Shown: positions 1-8,761, counted from the stretch's first letter. The stretch: 64,000 nucleotides of DNA from Catenulispora sp. MAP5-51 (GCF_041261205.1 NZ_JBGCCH010000015.1:1-64000), one strand, 5' to 3'. The notes: generated from the letters alone by a model not told the origin. Translations and numbers: made by a program.

Positions 1-231
1 GCCGCGCAGGCGCCGCCGGAGGCGCTCTTCAGGCTCTTGACTGTGGCTCTTGCCCTTGACTGTCGCAGTAGAGCCGACCACCTGCCCACACCACCACCGC
101 CCCGCGAAACCAGCTCCACCCTCGAACCGCGCCACCAACGGATCCCGCCAACCATGCGCGAAGCCGTCAAGAAACGCCTGCAAGCCCCCACCCCAGCCAC
201 ACCCACACGAAGAACTCACCCACACAATAGG
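1..231. other. Unassigned left edge
   Basis: No gene can be assigned here with confidence. The minus strand is open from a TTG at 183 to the window edge and the plus strand is open in frame 1 to a stop at 244-246. Neither translation resembles a family I recognise, and both could be chance openness in GC-rich DNA. It lies downstream of the hydrolase gene that stops at 232. Confidence 0.15.
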
Positions 232-1200
232 TCAGGAGCGCCCTAAATCCCGCCCGAGTCCGGCCCGCACCGCGGCGAACACCGTGGCGCGGGTCTGCTC
301 GGCGGTCGGGTGCGGCATGTTCAGGAAGCCGTGGAACATGCCCTCGACCTGGATGTGGTCTACGGTGACGCCGGCCGCGGCGAGCTTGGCGGCGTAGGCG
401 TCGCCCTCGTCCCGCAGCGGGTCGTGCTCCGCGGTGACGACGCACGCACGCGGCAGGCCGCTGTGGTCCGGCGCGTTGATCGGCGACATGTGCGGATCGG
501 AGACGTCGGCGCCCCGCACGTACTGCTCGTGGAACCACGTCATGTGCTGCGTGGTGAGGAAGAAGCCGGTGCCGTTCTCCTCCCGCGAGGGATAGCCGTC
601 CTCGGCGAGGTCGACCGAGGGATAGACGAGCAGCTGGTAGGCGATCGCAGGGCTCGGATGCCCCTGGGCCGCGCGGTCCCGGGCCATCAGCGACACCACC
701 GCCGCGAAGTTGCCGCCGGCGCTGTCCCCGGCGACGGCCAGGCGTGCGGGGTCCACACCGAGCTCCGCGGCGTGCGCCGAGACCCACGTGGTGGCCGCGT
801 AGGCGTCTTGAAGCCCGCCGGGGTACGGCGTCTCCGGCGCGAGCCGGTACTCCACCGAGACCACCGTCGCGCCGGCGGTCTGGGCGAGTTCGCGGCAGAA
901 GTTGTCGTACAGGGCGACGTTGCAGATGGTGAAGCCGCCGCCGTGGAAGAACACGACGACCGGCGTCACAATGTCCTGATCCGCGACCGGCCGATATATC
1001 CGGACGGGGATCTCCGGCGCGCCCTCGGGACCGGGGATGGCCCTGTCCACGACCGACGGCAGTTCCACCACGACCGGCAGATCCGGGGCCAGAGCGAGGA
1101 TCTCGCGCGCCTCGACCGGGTCCGTGACGCTGCCGCCGAGGTCCGGGAAGACCAGGGTGAGCGCGTCCACGATGGCACGGGCATAGGGATCGAGCGTCAT
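232..1200 (-). CDS. Alpha/beta hydrolase, HSL-like esterase/lipase
   Basis: A 322-residue carboxylester hydrolase of the hormone-sensitive-lipase type, predicted cytosolic. It shows the oxyanion motif HGGG at residues 86-89, the nucleophile elbow GDSAGG at 158-163 (Ser160), and Asp260 and His290 in the right order for the catalytic triad. The open frame continues upstream to 1959, but the ATG at 1198-1200 overlaps the stop of the flavin monooxygenase gene by ATGA and gives the normal family length, so I use it. It is the second gene of a two-gene operon with that oxidoreductase. The pair may act in sequence on an ester or lactone substrate, which is inferred from context only; the substrate is unknown. 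Confidence 0.88.
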   Translation of the reverse strand: MTLDPYARAIVDALTLVFPDLGGSVTDPVEAREILALAPDLPVVVELPSVVDRAIPGPEGAPEIPVRIYRPVADQDIVTPVVVFFHGGGFTICNVALYDNFCRELAQTAGATVVSVEYRLAPETPYPGGLQDAYAATTWVSAHAAELGVDPARLAVAGDSAGGNFAAVVSLMARDRAAQGHPSPAIAYQLLVYPSVDLAEDGYPSREENGTGFFLTTQHMTWFHEQYVRGADVSDPHMSPINAPDHSGLPRACVVTAEHDPLRDEGDAYAAKLAAAGVTVDHIQVEGMFHGFLNMPHPTAEQTRATVFAAVRAGLGRDLGRS

Positions 1201-2321
1201 CGGCTCTCGTCCTTCCGGAAGCGGGGGATCACGTGGGCGCCCCACTGGCGGATGGTCTCCATCGCGGCGCCATGCGGGACGGTACCCATCTGGATCAGGC
1301 AGATCACCTCGTCGACGCCGATGTCCGCCAGGTGCTCCACGTATTCGACGGCCCGCGCCGCCGTGCCGTAGGCGTGGTCCACGTTGTAGGTGCCGGTGGA
1401 GCTCGGGCGGACCGGGATGTTCGCCTCGTGCAGCTTGGCGACGGCGGCTTCCTTCTCCGAGCGGAGTACGGCCGCGTTGTCGTCGTCCTCGGTGTCCTCC
1501 GACGGTTCGGGGCCGCCGCCGTACCAGTGCAGGATCGACTCGGCGAAGAACCGCTGGCCCCGCGCGCCGATCCGGAAGGCCAGATCGCCGTCGTCGGCCA
1601 CGATCGTCGGGCACAGCGCGGCGAAGTGGTCGTTGCGGACCGCCGAGACGAACCTCTCGCCGGTGCGCTCGGCGATCGCCGCGTCGTAGACCTTCCGCAT
1701 CGCGGCGATCTCCTGTGCGCCGGCGAAGCCCAGGACGAGCGCGCCGATGCCGTAGTCGGCCGCGGTGCGCAGGGTCGCAGCCTTCGAGCACGCCATGAAC
1801 AGCGGCGGATGCGGCGTCTGGACCGGCCGGGGCAGCACCTGACCCGGGCCGATGTCGAGCAGTCCGTGCCACTGGAACTGCTCGGTGGTCCAGCAGTTCC
1901 CTATGATCCGCAAGGCTTCCTCGACCTGTGTGGAGGTCGAGTCGGGGTCCACGCCGCACATCGCCATCTCCTGCCGGGTCGCGCCCCGGCCCGCGCCGAG
2001 GTCCAGCCGGCCGCCGGAGAGCACGTCGAGCATCGCGGCGCGCTCGGCCACGCGGATCGGATGGCCGTAGCCGAAGGGGAGGCAGACGACGCCGTGGCCG
2101 AGGCGGATGCGGCTGGTCTTGGCCGCGACGTGGGCCAGGAAGACATCGGGTGCTGACATGTGGGCGTAGCGCAGCAGGGAGTGGTGCTCGACGGCCCAGA
2201 CCCGGTCGAAGCCTGCGGCCTCGGCGGCCACGGCCTGTTCGACGCAGTCGGCCAGGGTGGCGCGTTCGCGCTCGGGGGTGGGGTCGGCGAGCTGGGCCTC
2301 GAAGATCACGGAGAACTGCAC
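1197..2321 (-). CDS. LLM-class flavin-dependent oxidoreductase
   Basis: A 374-residue luciferase-like monooxygenase (bacterial luciferase fold, FMNH2 or F420 dependent). The start of the protein (FSVIFEAQLADP), the AVEHH segment and the later GAGRGA and GTVPHGAA segments are typical of the family. I chose the GTG at 2321 over the ATG at 2357 because GGGAGG lies 4 nt before it and the family begins here. The ATGA overlap with the downstream esterase gene implies translational coupling. It is transcribed away from the PadR gene, with a dyad symmetric site in the shared intergenic region. Substrate unknown. Confidence 0.88.
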   Translation of the reverse strand: MQFSVIFEAQLADPTPERERATLADCVEQAVAAEAAGFDRVWAVEHHSLLRYAHMSAPDVFLAHVAAKTSRIRLGHGVVCLPFGYGHPIRVAERAAMLDVLSGGRLDLGAGRGATRQEMAMCGVDPDSTSTQVEEALRIIGNCWTTEQFQWHGLLDIGPGQVLPRPVQTPHPPLFMACSKAATLRTAADYGIGALVLGFAGAQEIAAMRKVYDAAIAERTGERFVSAVRNDHFAALCPTIVADDGDLAFRIGARGQRFFAESILHWYGGGPEPSEDTEDDDNAAVLRSEKEAAVAKLHEANIPVRPSSTGTYNVDHAYGTAARAVEYVEHLADIGVDEVICLIQMGTVPHGAAMETIRQWGAHVIPRFRKDESR

Positions 2322-2354
2322 AGCGCCTCCCAGTGTCCTTATTCCTATTAGAAA

Positions 2355-2372
2355 CATGCTGCGTATCGCATG
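2355..2372. promoter_or_regulatory. Candidate PadR operator (CATGC-N8-GCATG)
   Basis: A perfect 5-bp inverted repeat, CATGC and GCATG separated by 8 nt, in the intergenic region between the divergent monooxygenase operon and the PadR gene. PadR proteins are known to bind ATGT-N8-ACAT-like dyads, so spacing and position fit. Assignment is inferred. Confidence 0.4.
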
Positions 2373-2428
2373 GAAGCCCAGCGCGCGCGAGGAGTCAAGG
2401 GCGGTCGGGAACGGCTACTGTTGCCGTC

Positions 2429-3070
2429 GTGGCCCCTCAATCACAGGACGAACCGGTGGAGACCGGGACCGACACCGCCGATCCCCGGCTGCCGGCGACC
2501 AGCTGGGCGGTGCTCGGCATGCTGTCGTTCGAGCAGGAACTGTCCGGCTACGACATCAAGAAGTGGGCCGACTCCTCGCTGCGGCTCTTCTACTGGTCGC
2601 CGTCGTTCAGCCAGATCTACAGCGAGCTCAAGCGGTTGGAGAAGCACGGGTATGTGACGTCGCGGACCGTGATGCAGGACGAGGTACGCGGCAAGCGCGT
2701 GTACTCGATCACGGACTCCGGGCGCGAGGCGGTACAGACCTGGGCCCAGACCGCGCCGGTCGAAGTGCCGGTGCTGAAGCACGGGGTGCTTCTCCGAGTC
2801 TGGCTGGGGCATCTGACGGAGCCCGAGCGGCTGCGCGAGATCGTGGCGGAGCACCGCGACAACTCCGAGCGGCGGCGGGCCGAGGCCGCGGTGGACGTCG
2901 AAGCCGCGCACGACGAGACGGCGTGGGCGTATCCCGAGATCGCGTTGAAGTGGGCCCAGCGGTATCACGCGGCGGAGCGGGATCTGGCCGAGCAGATGCT
3001 GCGCGACCTCGACGAACTGGAGGCCTCCGGGCGTGCCACGAAACCGGTGAGAACCGAACAGCGTCCGTGA
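2429..3070 (+). CDS. PadR-family transcriptional regulator
   Basis: A 213-residue regulator with the PadR winged-helix N-terminus: WAVLGMLSFEQELSGYDI is the start of the domain, followed by FYWSPSFSQIYSELKRLEK as recognition region and RGKRVYSITDSG as the wing. A C-terminal helical Vir-type dimerisation region follows, ending about residue 200. The GTG at 2429 has TACTGT exactly 7 nt upstream, the layout of a leaderless transcript, and no convincing Shine-Dalgarno. It is divergent from the flavin monooxygenase/esterase operon and probably represses it and itself. Confidence 0.88.
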   Translation: MAPQSQDEPVETGTDTADPRLPATSWAVLGMLSFEQELSGYDIKKWADSSLRLFYWSPSFSQIYSELKRLEKHGYVTSRTVMQDEVRGKRVYSITDSGREAVQTWAQTAPVEVPVLKHGVLLRVWLGHLTEPERLREIVAEHRDNSERRRAEAAVDVEAAHDETAWAYPEIALKWAQRYHAAERDLAEQMLRDLDELEASGRATKPVRTEQRP

Positions 3071-3129
3071 TCTGTCCATGATCTGAAACATCGTTGCTCA
3101 GTATGCGGGCACGGGTGGACACTCGGAGC

Positions 3130-3705
3130 ATGGTCAACGTGCACGAGGTGATCGACGACAAGCTCCGCAATTTCATCGAGGCACAGCCGCTGTTCTTCGT
3201 GGCGACCGCGCCGCTGGCCGCCGACGGCCACGTCAACCTCTCGCCGAAGGGCACCCGCGGCTCGCTGGCGGTCCTCGGCCCGGACCGGCTGGCGTACCTG
3301 GACCTCACCGGCAGCGGCGCGGAGAGCCTGGCGCACCTGCGGGAGAACGGCCGCATCACGGTCATGTGGGCGGCGTTCGAGGGGCCGCCGAACATCGTGC
3401 GCGTGCACGGCACCGGCGAGGTGCTGTGGCGCGACGACCCGCGCTGGGCGGAGTACGTCGGGCTGTTCCCGGCCGCGTCCGACCCCGGCGCGCGGGCCAT
3501 CGTCCTGGTCCGGGCCAAGCGGGTCAGCGACTCGTGCGGCTACGCGGTGCCGTTCATGGAGTACCAGGGCGAGCGGCGGCTGCTCGCCGAGTACTTCGGG
3601 CGGCGCGACGAGGGGTTCCACGTCGACTACGTGGCGCGCAAGAACGCGACGAGCATCGACGGGCTGCCGGCGGTGCCGGTGGAGACGCTGCGCGCTTCGC
3701 AGTAG
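3130..3705 (+). CDS. Pyridoxamine 5'-phosphate oxidase-family (PPOX) protein
   Basis: A 191-residue split-barrel flavin-type protein. The segments FIEAQPLFFVATAP, VNLSPKGTRGSLAVLG and GRITVMWAAFEGPPN match the PPOX-like family found in many actinobacteria. It is likely an FMN- or F420-binding oxidoreductase rather than the true PdxH enzyme of vitamin B6 synthesis, which is longer and has other phosphate contacts. Earlier starts at 3094 and 3103 are possible; the ATG at 3130 gives the usual N-terminus. It stands alone between PadR and an acyl-CoA dehydrogenase. Confidence 0.8.
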   Translation: MVNVHEVIDDKLRNFIEAQPLFFVATAPLAADGHVNLSPKGTRGSLAVLGPDRLAYLDLTGSGAESLAHLRENGRITVMWAAFEGPPNIVRVHGTGEVLWRDDPRWAEYVGLFPAASDPGARAIVLVRAKRVSDSCGYAVPFMEYQGERRLLAEYFGRRDEGFHVDYVARKNATSIDGLPAVPVETLRASQ

Positions 3706-3794
3706 GCGGCTCTGGCGAGGTAGACCTCGCCGGCCGAACGGCTATGGTCAGGCCGCTCTGGCGGGTTGGCACGAAGCGGGCTACGGTCCGCGGC

Positions 3795-4904
3795 ATGCGC
3801 TTCGACCCCGAACAGGAAGAACTCCGGCGGACGGTGCGGACGCTGCTGGAGCGGGCCGCCGGCGGCGACGTGTGGCGGTTGCTCGCCGAGCAGGTCGGAG
3901 CGCTCGGCCTCGCGGTCCCCGAGGAGTACGGCGGCGCCGGCTTCTCGGTGCTGGAGACGCACGTGGTGCTCGAGGAGCTCGGGGCGGCCCTGGCGGCGCC
4001 CGGGTTCTTGAGCACCACGCTGGCCGCGCAGGCGATCCTGGCCGGGGACTCGGCGGCGCCGGACGTGGAACTCGCGGCCAAGGCGGAACTGCTGCCGAGG
4101 ATCGCCTGCGGCCGGACGCGCGCGACGGTCGTGTGGGGCGGCGCGGTCGGGACTCCGGGCGAGGCCACGGTCGCGGCATCGGCCGAGATCTCAGCCGGGA
4201 CTCCGGGCAGCGGCGGCGGTTGGCGGCTGACCGGAGCGGGAGAACATGTGCTGGATGCCGGGGATTCGGACCTGTTCGTGGTTCGGGCACGGGTACCCGG
4301 CCATGGCGAGGCCGGCCGACAGCCGGCCGCGACCGGCTTGTTCGTCGTCGCCGCCGCCGATGCGGCGGTCGATGTGGTCGAGACCGTTGATCCGGGGCGC
4401 CCGCAGGCACGCGTCGAGTTCGAGCACTCCCCCGCGACACTGCTCAGTACCCAGGCTCCATGGGACCGGATCCTCGACCTCGCCTGCGTCGCGCTCTCGG
4501 CCGAGCAGGTCGGCGCGGCGCAGCGTGCCTTCGATCTGACGCTCGCCTATGCCAAGCAGCGCGTGCAGTTCGGACGGCCGATCGGCTCGTTCCAAGCGGT
4601 GAAGCACCGTCTCGCCGACATGTTCGCCCTGCTGGAGTCCGCACGTTCCGCCTCCTATGCCGCTGCTTTCGCCGCCGCGTCAGGACACGAACTCACTGTC
4701 GCCGCCTCGCGGGCCAAGGCCTACTGCTCCGAGGCGTTCTCGACCATCGCCGGCGAGGCGATCCAGCTCCACGGCGGCATCGGCATCACGTGGGAGCATC
4801 CGATCCATCTCTACTTCAAGCGCGCGCACGTCACCTCGCAGCTCTTCGGCAGTCCTGCCTGGCACCGAAGTCGTTACGCACGGGCCGTGGGGATAGCCGC
4901 CTGA
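3795..4904 (+). CDS. Acyl-CoA dehydrogenase family protein
   Basis: A 369-residue FAD-dependent acyl-CoA dehydrogenase. N-terminal helices include LGLAVPEEYGGAGFS, the mid beta domain is shortened and variable, and the C-terminal four-helix domain carries YAKQRVQFGRPIGSFQAVKH and IQLHGGIGITWEHP. No obvious catalytic Glu of the straight-chain type is placed with certainty; the C-terminal IGITWEHP form is common in the short actinobacterial ACADs for steroid or branched substrates. The ATG at 3795 is preceded by TACGGT with a 7-nt gap, suggesting a leaderless mRNA. It ends at a bidirectional terminator. Confidence 0.88.
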   Translation: MRFDPEQEELRRTVRTLLERAAGGDVWRLLAEQVGALGLAVPEEYGGAGFSVLETHVVLEELGAALAAPGFLSTTLAAQAILAGDSAAPDVELAAKAELLPRIACGRTRATVVWGGAVGTPGEATVAASAEISAGTPGSGGGWRLTGAGEHVLDAGDSDLFVVRARVPGHGEAGRQPAATGLFVVAAADAAVDVVETVDPGRPQARVEFEHSPATLLSTQAPWDRILDLACVALSAEQVGAAQRAFDLTLAYAKQRVQFGRPIGSFQAVKHRLADMFALLESARSASYAAAFAAASGHELTVAASRAKAYCSEAFSTIAGEAIQLHGGIGITWEHPIHLYFKRAHVTSQLFGSPAWHRSRYARAVGIAA

Positions 4905-4912
4905 AAACGAGA

Positions 4913-4941
4913 ATCCCCGGGCCGCCCGAAGGCCCGGGGAT
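4913..4941. terminator. Bidirectional terminator hairpin
   Basis: An 11-bp perfect stem (ATCCCCGGGCC / GGCCCGGGGAT) with a 7-nt loop, between the convergent ACAD gene and symporter operon. Confidence 0.75.
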
Positions 4942-4955
4942 CGGAGTATCCGGTG

Positions 4956-6680
4956 CTAAGCGGATTGCTGCAGCTCCGCGAGTGCCGGCTCGGCCTCGAT
5001 CAGGTCCGGCAGGTCCGCGTCGCCCTCGTCGGCGGTGTAGTCGGCGCTCTGCGTCTCGTCGACGCCGTCGGCGACCTTCAGGGCGCGGAACACGAAGGTC
5101 AGCACGACCGCGACGAGCAGGTTCAGCACCAGTGCGGTGATGGCGATGTACGCGTACAGATGCGTGCCCGGGACCTTCGCGATCTGGTTGCCGAAGTGCT
5201 GCTGCGTCACCACCGTCGTGCTGCCGGCGGCGAACTTCTTCTGCTGCCAGGCCACCACGACGCCGTAGATCACGCCGGTCCAGAGTCCGATGACCAGCGC
5301 CCAGCGGTGGAACCAGCGGTTGAACAGGCCGATCACGATCGCCGGGAAGGTCTGCAGGATCAGCACGCCGCCGAGCAGCTGGAAGTTGATCGCGCTGGTC
5401 GCGTCCAGGCCCAGGACGAAGGCCAGAGCGCCGAACTTCACCAGCAGCGACACCGTCTTGGACACCTGCGCCTGCTGGTGCGGGGTCGCGTCGGGCTTGA
5501 TGAAGTCCACGAAGATGTTGCGGGTGAACAGGTTCGCCGCCGCGATCGACATGATCGCCGCCGGGACCAGGGCCCCGATCGCCACCGCCGCGAAGGCGAC
5601 GCCGGCGAACCAGGACGGGAAGACCGCGTCGAACAGCGCCGGGACCGCGCGCTGCGCGTTGCCGCCGAGGTGGCCCTTCGCGGTGCCGTTGAACCCGACC
5701 GCCAGAGCCATGTAGCCGAGCAGCGCGATGAAGCCCAGCACCAGCGAGTACAGCGACAGGCCCGCGAGGTTCTTGCGGACCGTGTTGCGGCTCTTGGTGG
5801 ACAGCACGCCGATCTGCGCGTGCGGGTACATGAACAGCGCCATCGCCGAGCCGAGCGCGAGCGTGGCATACGGGAAGGCGTTGGTCTTGCCATTGGCGTC
5901 GTTCAGGGACAGGAAGCCGGGCTTGGTCTTGCCGGTGGGTCCGGAGGAGGCCAGGTGGAAGATGCCGTGCCAGCCGCCGGTGATGCGGGTCGGGATGTAG
6001 ATGACCGCGACGATGATGACCAGGTAGATCAGGAAGTCCTTGACGAACGCGATCACCGCCGGGGCGCGCAGGCCCGAGGTGTAGGTGAACGCCGCCAGCA
6101 CCGCGAAGGCGATGAACAGCGGGAGGTCCTTGGTGAAGGTCGAGGAGCCCTTGCCGCCGATGCCGATCACGTCCAGGCAGGCCTGGATGCCGACCAGCTG
6201 CAGCGCGATGTACGGCATCGTCGCCACCACGCCGACGATCGCGACCGCCAGGCCCAGGGACTTGGATCCGTAGCGCCCGCGGGCGAAGTCGGCCGGGGTG
6301 ACGTAGCCGCGCTTGCGCGAGACCGACCACAGCCGGGGCAGGAACAGGAAGACCAGCGGCCACACGATGATCGTGTACGGCACGGCGAAGAAGCCGAACG
6401 CGCCGGCGGTGAGCGCCGCGGGCACCGCGACGAACGTGTACGCGGTGTACAGGTCGCCGCCGAGCAGGAACCAGGTGATCCAGCCGCCGAAGCTGCGGCC
6501 GCCCAGGCCCCACTCCTCCAGGTGGTTGGCCTCGCGGGCCTTGCGCCAGCGCGCGGCCAGGAAGCCGAGCACGGAGACCAGCAGGAAGAAGAAGACGACG
6601 ACGGCCAGTTCGGTCTTGTTGATGCCGTGCGTGCCGACGTCGGGGGTCGGGACCTTCGAGGCGGTCAGGCGGGGCGTCAT
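4956..6680 (-). CDS. Sodium:solute symporter (SSS), monocarboxylate permease type
   Basis: A 574-residue polytopic transporter of the SSS family. Hydrophobic segments run through most of the chain, and the early GLGGRSFGGWITWFLLGGDLY and GYVTPADFARGRYGS segments are typical of the MctP/ActP-like branch that imports short monocarboxylates such as lactate, pyruvate or acetate. The C-terminal tail is acidic and cytosolic. Its ATG overlaps the stop of the DUF3311 gene by 4 bp; this small-subunit plus SSS pairing recurs for monocarboxylate permeases. The precise substrate cannot be told from sequence. Confidence 0.88.
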   Translation of the reverse strand: MTPRLTASKVPTPDVGTHGINKTELAVVVFFFLLVSVLGFLAARWRKAREANHLEEWGLGGRSFGGWITWFLLGGDLYTAYTFVAVPAALTAGAFGFFAVPYTIIVWPLVFLFLPRLWSVSRKRGYVTPADFARGRYGSKSLGLAVAIVGVVATMPYIALQLVGIQACLDVIGIGGKGSSTFTKDLPLFIAFAVLAAFTYTSGLRAPAVIAFVKDFLIYLVIIVAVIYIPTRITGGWHGIFHLASSGPTGKTKPGFLSLNDANGKTNAFPYATLALGSAMALFMYPHAQIGVLSTKSRNTVRKNLAGLSLYSLVLGFIALLGYMALAVGFNGTAKGHLGGNAQRAVPALFDAVFPSWFAGVAFAAVAIGALVPAAIMSIAAANLFTRNIFVDFIKPDATPHQQAQVSKTVSLLVKFGALAFVLGLDATSAINFQLLGGVLILQTFPAIVIGLFNRWFHRWALVIGLWTGVIYGVVVAWQQKKFAAGSTTVVTQQHFGNQIAKVPGTHLYAYIAITALVLNLLVAVVLTFVFRALKVADGVDETQSADYTADEGDADLPDLIEAEPALAELQQSA

Positions 6681-7030
6681 ACCGAGTCCCCTTCCTCGGG
6701 CTGGTTCTCGGACGGGCTCTCGGGCCGGTTCTCGGACATCTCAGCGGCCGCGATCTGGTCGATCTGGTCGACCACCGCGGCGGGCACCGGCTTGCGGGCC
6801 AGTTCCTCGCGGCGTACGACGACGTATGCCAGGGCCATGAGGGCGGCCGTCACCGCGACCCACAGCAACTGCCACCAGAAGAAGAACGGAAAGCCCGCGA
6901 CCTCCGGCTTGTCCTTGTCGAAGATCGGCACCCACAACACCGCGACGAAGGGCACGATGACGCAGACCGCCGCGATGAGGCGGGCCGGTGTCACCACCGG
7001 CCCTCTAGTACTCAGCTCGTTCTCTGACAT
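6677..7030 (-). CDS. DUF3311 small membrane protein
   Basis: A 117-residue protein with two hydrophobic helices, around residues 15-35 and 50-70, and an acidic C-terminal tail. The segment VPFVAVLWVPIFDKDKPE followed by FPFFFWWQLLWV is characteristic of DUF3311, a partner encoded with SSS symporters. The ATG at 7030 has GGGAGGGG 8 nt upstream; the frame extends to 7084 but without a better start. It is the first gene of the symporter operon. Confidence 0.82.
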   Translation of the reverse strand: MSENELSTRGPVVTPARLIAAVCVIVPFVAVLWVPIFDKDKPEVAGFPFFFWWQLLWVAVTAALMALAYVVVRREELARKPVPAAVVDQIDQIAAAEMSENRPESPSENQPEEGDSV

Positions 7031-7071
7031 GAGACGAGACCCCTCCCGTTTACGTAGGGAAACTGCGCCGA

Positions 7072-7100
7072 AATCTAATCGCAAGGCGCGCGTCCGATCA
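7072..7100 (-). promoter_or_regulatory. Candidate promoter of the symporter operon
   Basis: On the minus strand TGATCG and TAGATT are separated by 17 nt, about 40 nt before the DUF3311 start. Spacing fits sigma-70-type promoters; the -35 box is weak. Confidence 0.35.
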
Positions 7101-7159
7101 GGGGCTCGTTGACAACGACTCGGTAACGGATGCTACGTGTCTCATCCATTGATCTGTAT

Positions 7160-7924
7160 TCATCCAACAACCAGTGTGAACTGCTGAAGCGCGTGTCGGA
7201 AGGCTGTCGGCTCGATGCTCAACGGTTCGGAGTAAGGCTGAGACAAGCCGATGACGATCAGGATCCCCAGACCCACCATCGCCCCGAGGCCGGACAACAC
7301 GATCACGTTACGGCCGTTGGCCGTCAGTCCGACCAGCGGCGGGTACGCGACCAGCAGGATCGCGGCGATCACCATCGCGATGTACAGCAGCGAGGGCATG
7401 GAGTAGTTGACGTCGGCGGCGCGGATCAGCCGCTTGGAGTAGACGTCGTCCAGGGCGGCGGCGACGTCGGCCCGGTCCTTCTCGTCGGCGGCGGTGGCCG
7501 GGCGGATCGCGCCGACCGCGACGCGCAGGCCGTCCAGCGCGGCGGCGGCGGTGTCCGAGGTCTGATGGCGGCCCATCGCCGGCCAGTCGTCGGCCACGAC
7601 CTCGTTCGCGTACATGGTCAGGCCCGCGCGCACCCGGTCGCGGTCGGCCGGCTGGAGTTTGCCGGCCAGCCAGTACGCGGTGGTCACGGACCGGGCCTCG
7701 TCGTACGTGTGCTGACGGTCGGTGTTGTAGGTCGACCAGGTGCTGGCGATGAGGAACGCGGTCAGCAGGATGAACGAGGACAGCAGGGCACTGCCGACGA
7801 CCGACAGGGCCTGCGGATTGTGCGAACCGGACACCGCGCGCTCGGAGCGCCCGAGCAGCCGGGCCAGCCCGACCGCGACGATCACGCCGACGCCGAGGGC
7901 GACGATCGCCCAGAACTCCATCAT
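7160..7924 (-). CDS. DUF4239 (bestrophin-like) membrane protein
   Basis: A 254-residue membrane protein with four hydrophobic segments: one at the N-terminus (FWAIVALGVGVIVAVGLA), one near residues 45-62 and two near the C-terminus. The soluble middle part contains HTYDEARSVTTAYWLA, seen in the DUF4239 family of bestrophin-like proteins. Two ATGs occur in tandem; the first, 7922-7924, lies 6 nt after AGGAGG and overlaps the upstream stop. Function is not established for the family. It forms an operon with the Pro-rich protein. Confidence 0.75.
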   Translation of the reverse strand: MMEFWAIVALGVGVIVAVGLARLLGRSERAVSGSHNPQALSVVGSALLSSFILLTAFLIASTWSTYNTDRQHTYDEARSVTTAYWLAGKLQPADRDRVRAGLTMYANEVVADDWPAMGRHQTSDTAAAALDGLRVAVGAIRPATAADEKDRADVAAALDDVYSKRLIRAADVNYSMPSLLYIAMVIAAILLVAYPPLVGLTANGRNVIVLSGLGAMVGLGILIVIGLSQPYSEPLSIEPTAFRHALQQFTLVVG

Positions 7925-8580
7925 GGTCTGCCTCCTGTCGCCGGCCCCGAAGGACCGGAGGGTCCGCCGACGGCCCCGCCGGCCGCGGCGGCCGCCGCGA
8001 TGGTCGCGGGGACCATCAGGGCGACGAGTGTGGTCAGGCCCCAGTCGGGGTCCGGGTCCGGCCGGTCCGGCGGCGGCGCCGCGGCGGCCGGCGCGATCGC
8101 GGGGATCGCAGGCTTCCGCGGAGGCGGCGACGGCGGCACGGCGCGGTGCACCGGGGCCGGCGGCACCGGCCGGGGAGGCGGCGTGGGGCGCGGGGGCGGC
8201 TTCGGTGTGGGCTTCGGGGGCGGCGGCGGTGTCGGCCGCGGAGATGGAGCCGGGGCCGGAGTCGAAGGCGGTGGCGCCGGTGGCGTGGTGGTGGGATGCG
8301 GCAGCGGGAGGTGCTGGTGGAACGAGGGCCCGAAGGGGAGGCCCGGTTCCACCGGCAGCTCGGAGGACGGCGGTGATGGCTGCCCTCCCGTCGGAGTGGG
8401 GAGCGGGGGCGACGGCGGTGACGGATCGTCGGCGGGCTGCCCCACGAGCGAAGAACTCGCGAATCTCGGGGACGGGTGTATCCCGGCCAGGCCGAGCCCC
8501 AGTCCCGCCCCCACCCCGATCCCGAGCACCGCGACCTGGACGGACACCGCGACCCCGGCGCCGAGTCTGCTGCGAACCAC
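7921..8580 (-). CDS. Pro-rich anchored protein, hypothetical
   Basis: A 219-residue protein with an N-terminal hydrophobic helix (residues about 8-33), a long Pro/Ser/Thr linker of about 120 residues containing many PxP and PPP runs, and a second hydrophobic, Ala/Gly-rich segment near the C-terminus. This would hold an extended proline-rich segment between two membrane helices. GTG start at 8580 with GGAGG about 10 nt upstream. The stop overlaps the DUF4239 start by ATGA, which supports translation. I do not recognise a family. Confidence 0.6.
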   Translation of the reverse strand: MVRSRLGAGVAVSVQVAVLGIGVGAGLGLGLAGIHPSPRFASSSLVGQPADDPSPPSPPLPTPTGGQPSPPSSELPVEPGLPFGPSFHQHLPLPHPTTTPPAPPPSTPAPAPSPRPTPPPPPKPTPKPPPRPTPPPRPVPPAPVHRAVPPSPPPRKPAIPAIAPAAAAPPPDRPDPDPDWGLTTLVALMVPATIAAAAAAGGAVGGPSGPSGPATGGRP

Positions 8581-8660
8581 GGCTGTACCGCCTCCGTTCC
8601 CCCACCAGGGTCCTGATACCGAAAGGGCCCGGCCGGCGGCGCACTCTCCCGCGCTCCCCC

Positions 8661-8701
8661 GACGCTCCCCGACACTCCCCAGACACTCCCCGACACTCCC
8701 C
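8661..8701. repeat. 10-bp tandem repeat, four units
   Basis: Four copies of GACACTCCCC (first copy GACGCTCCCC), with one extra A between units two and three. It lies in the 358-bp divergent gap between the Pro-rich protein and the spermidine-synthase-like gene. Confidence 0.7.
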
Positions 8702-8720
8702 CGCGAACCCGTCCGGCCTC

Positions 8721-8761
8721 GGCGTCGTGGACCACGGCCGGAGCACGCGGTCCACGACGCC
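8721..8761. promoter_or_regulatory. Perfect 13-bp inverted repeat, 15-nt spacer
   Basis: GGCGTCGTGGACC and its exact complement are separated by 15 nt. There is no T-run, and both neighbours are transcribed away from it, so an operator or a structured element is more likely than a terminator. Nothing else is recognised in the 8581-8925 gap. Confidence 0.45.

Noticed and set aside
1-183. Minus-strand open frame from TTG 183 to the edge
   Set aside because: Too short and unlike any family I know; the start has no properly spaced Shine-Dalgarno.
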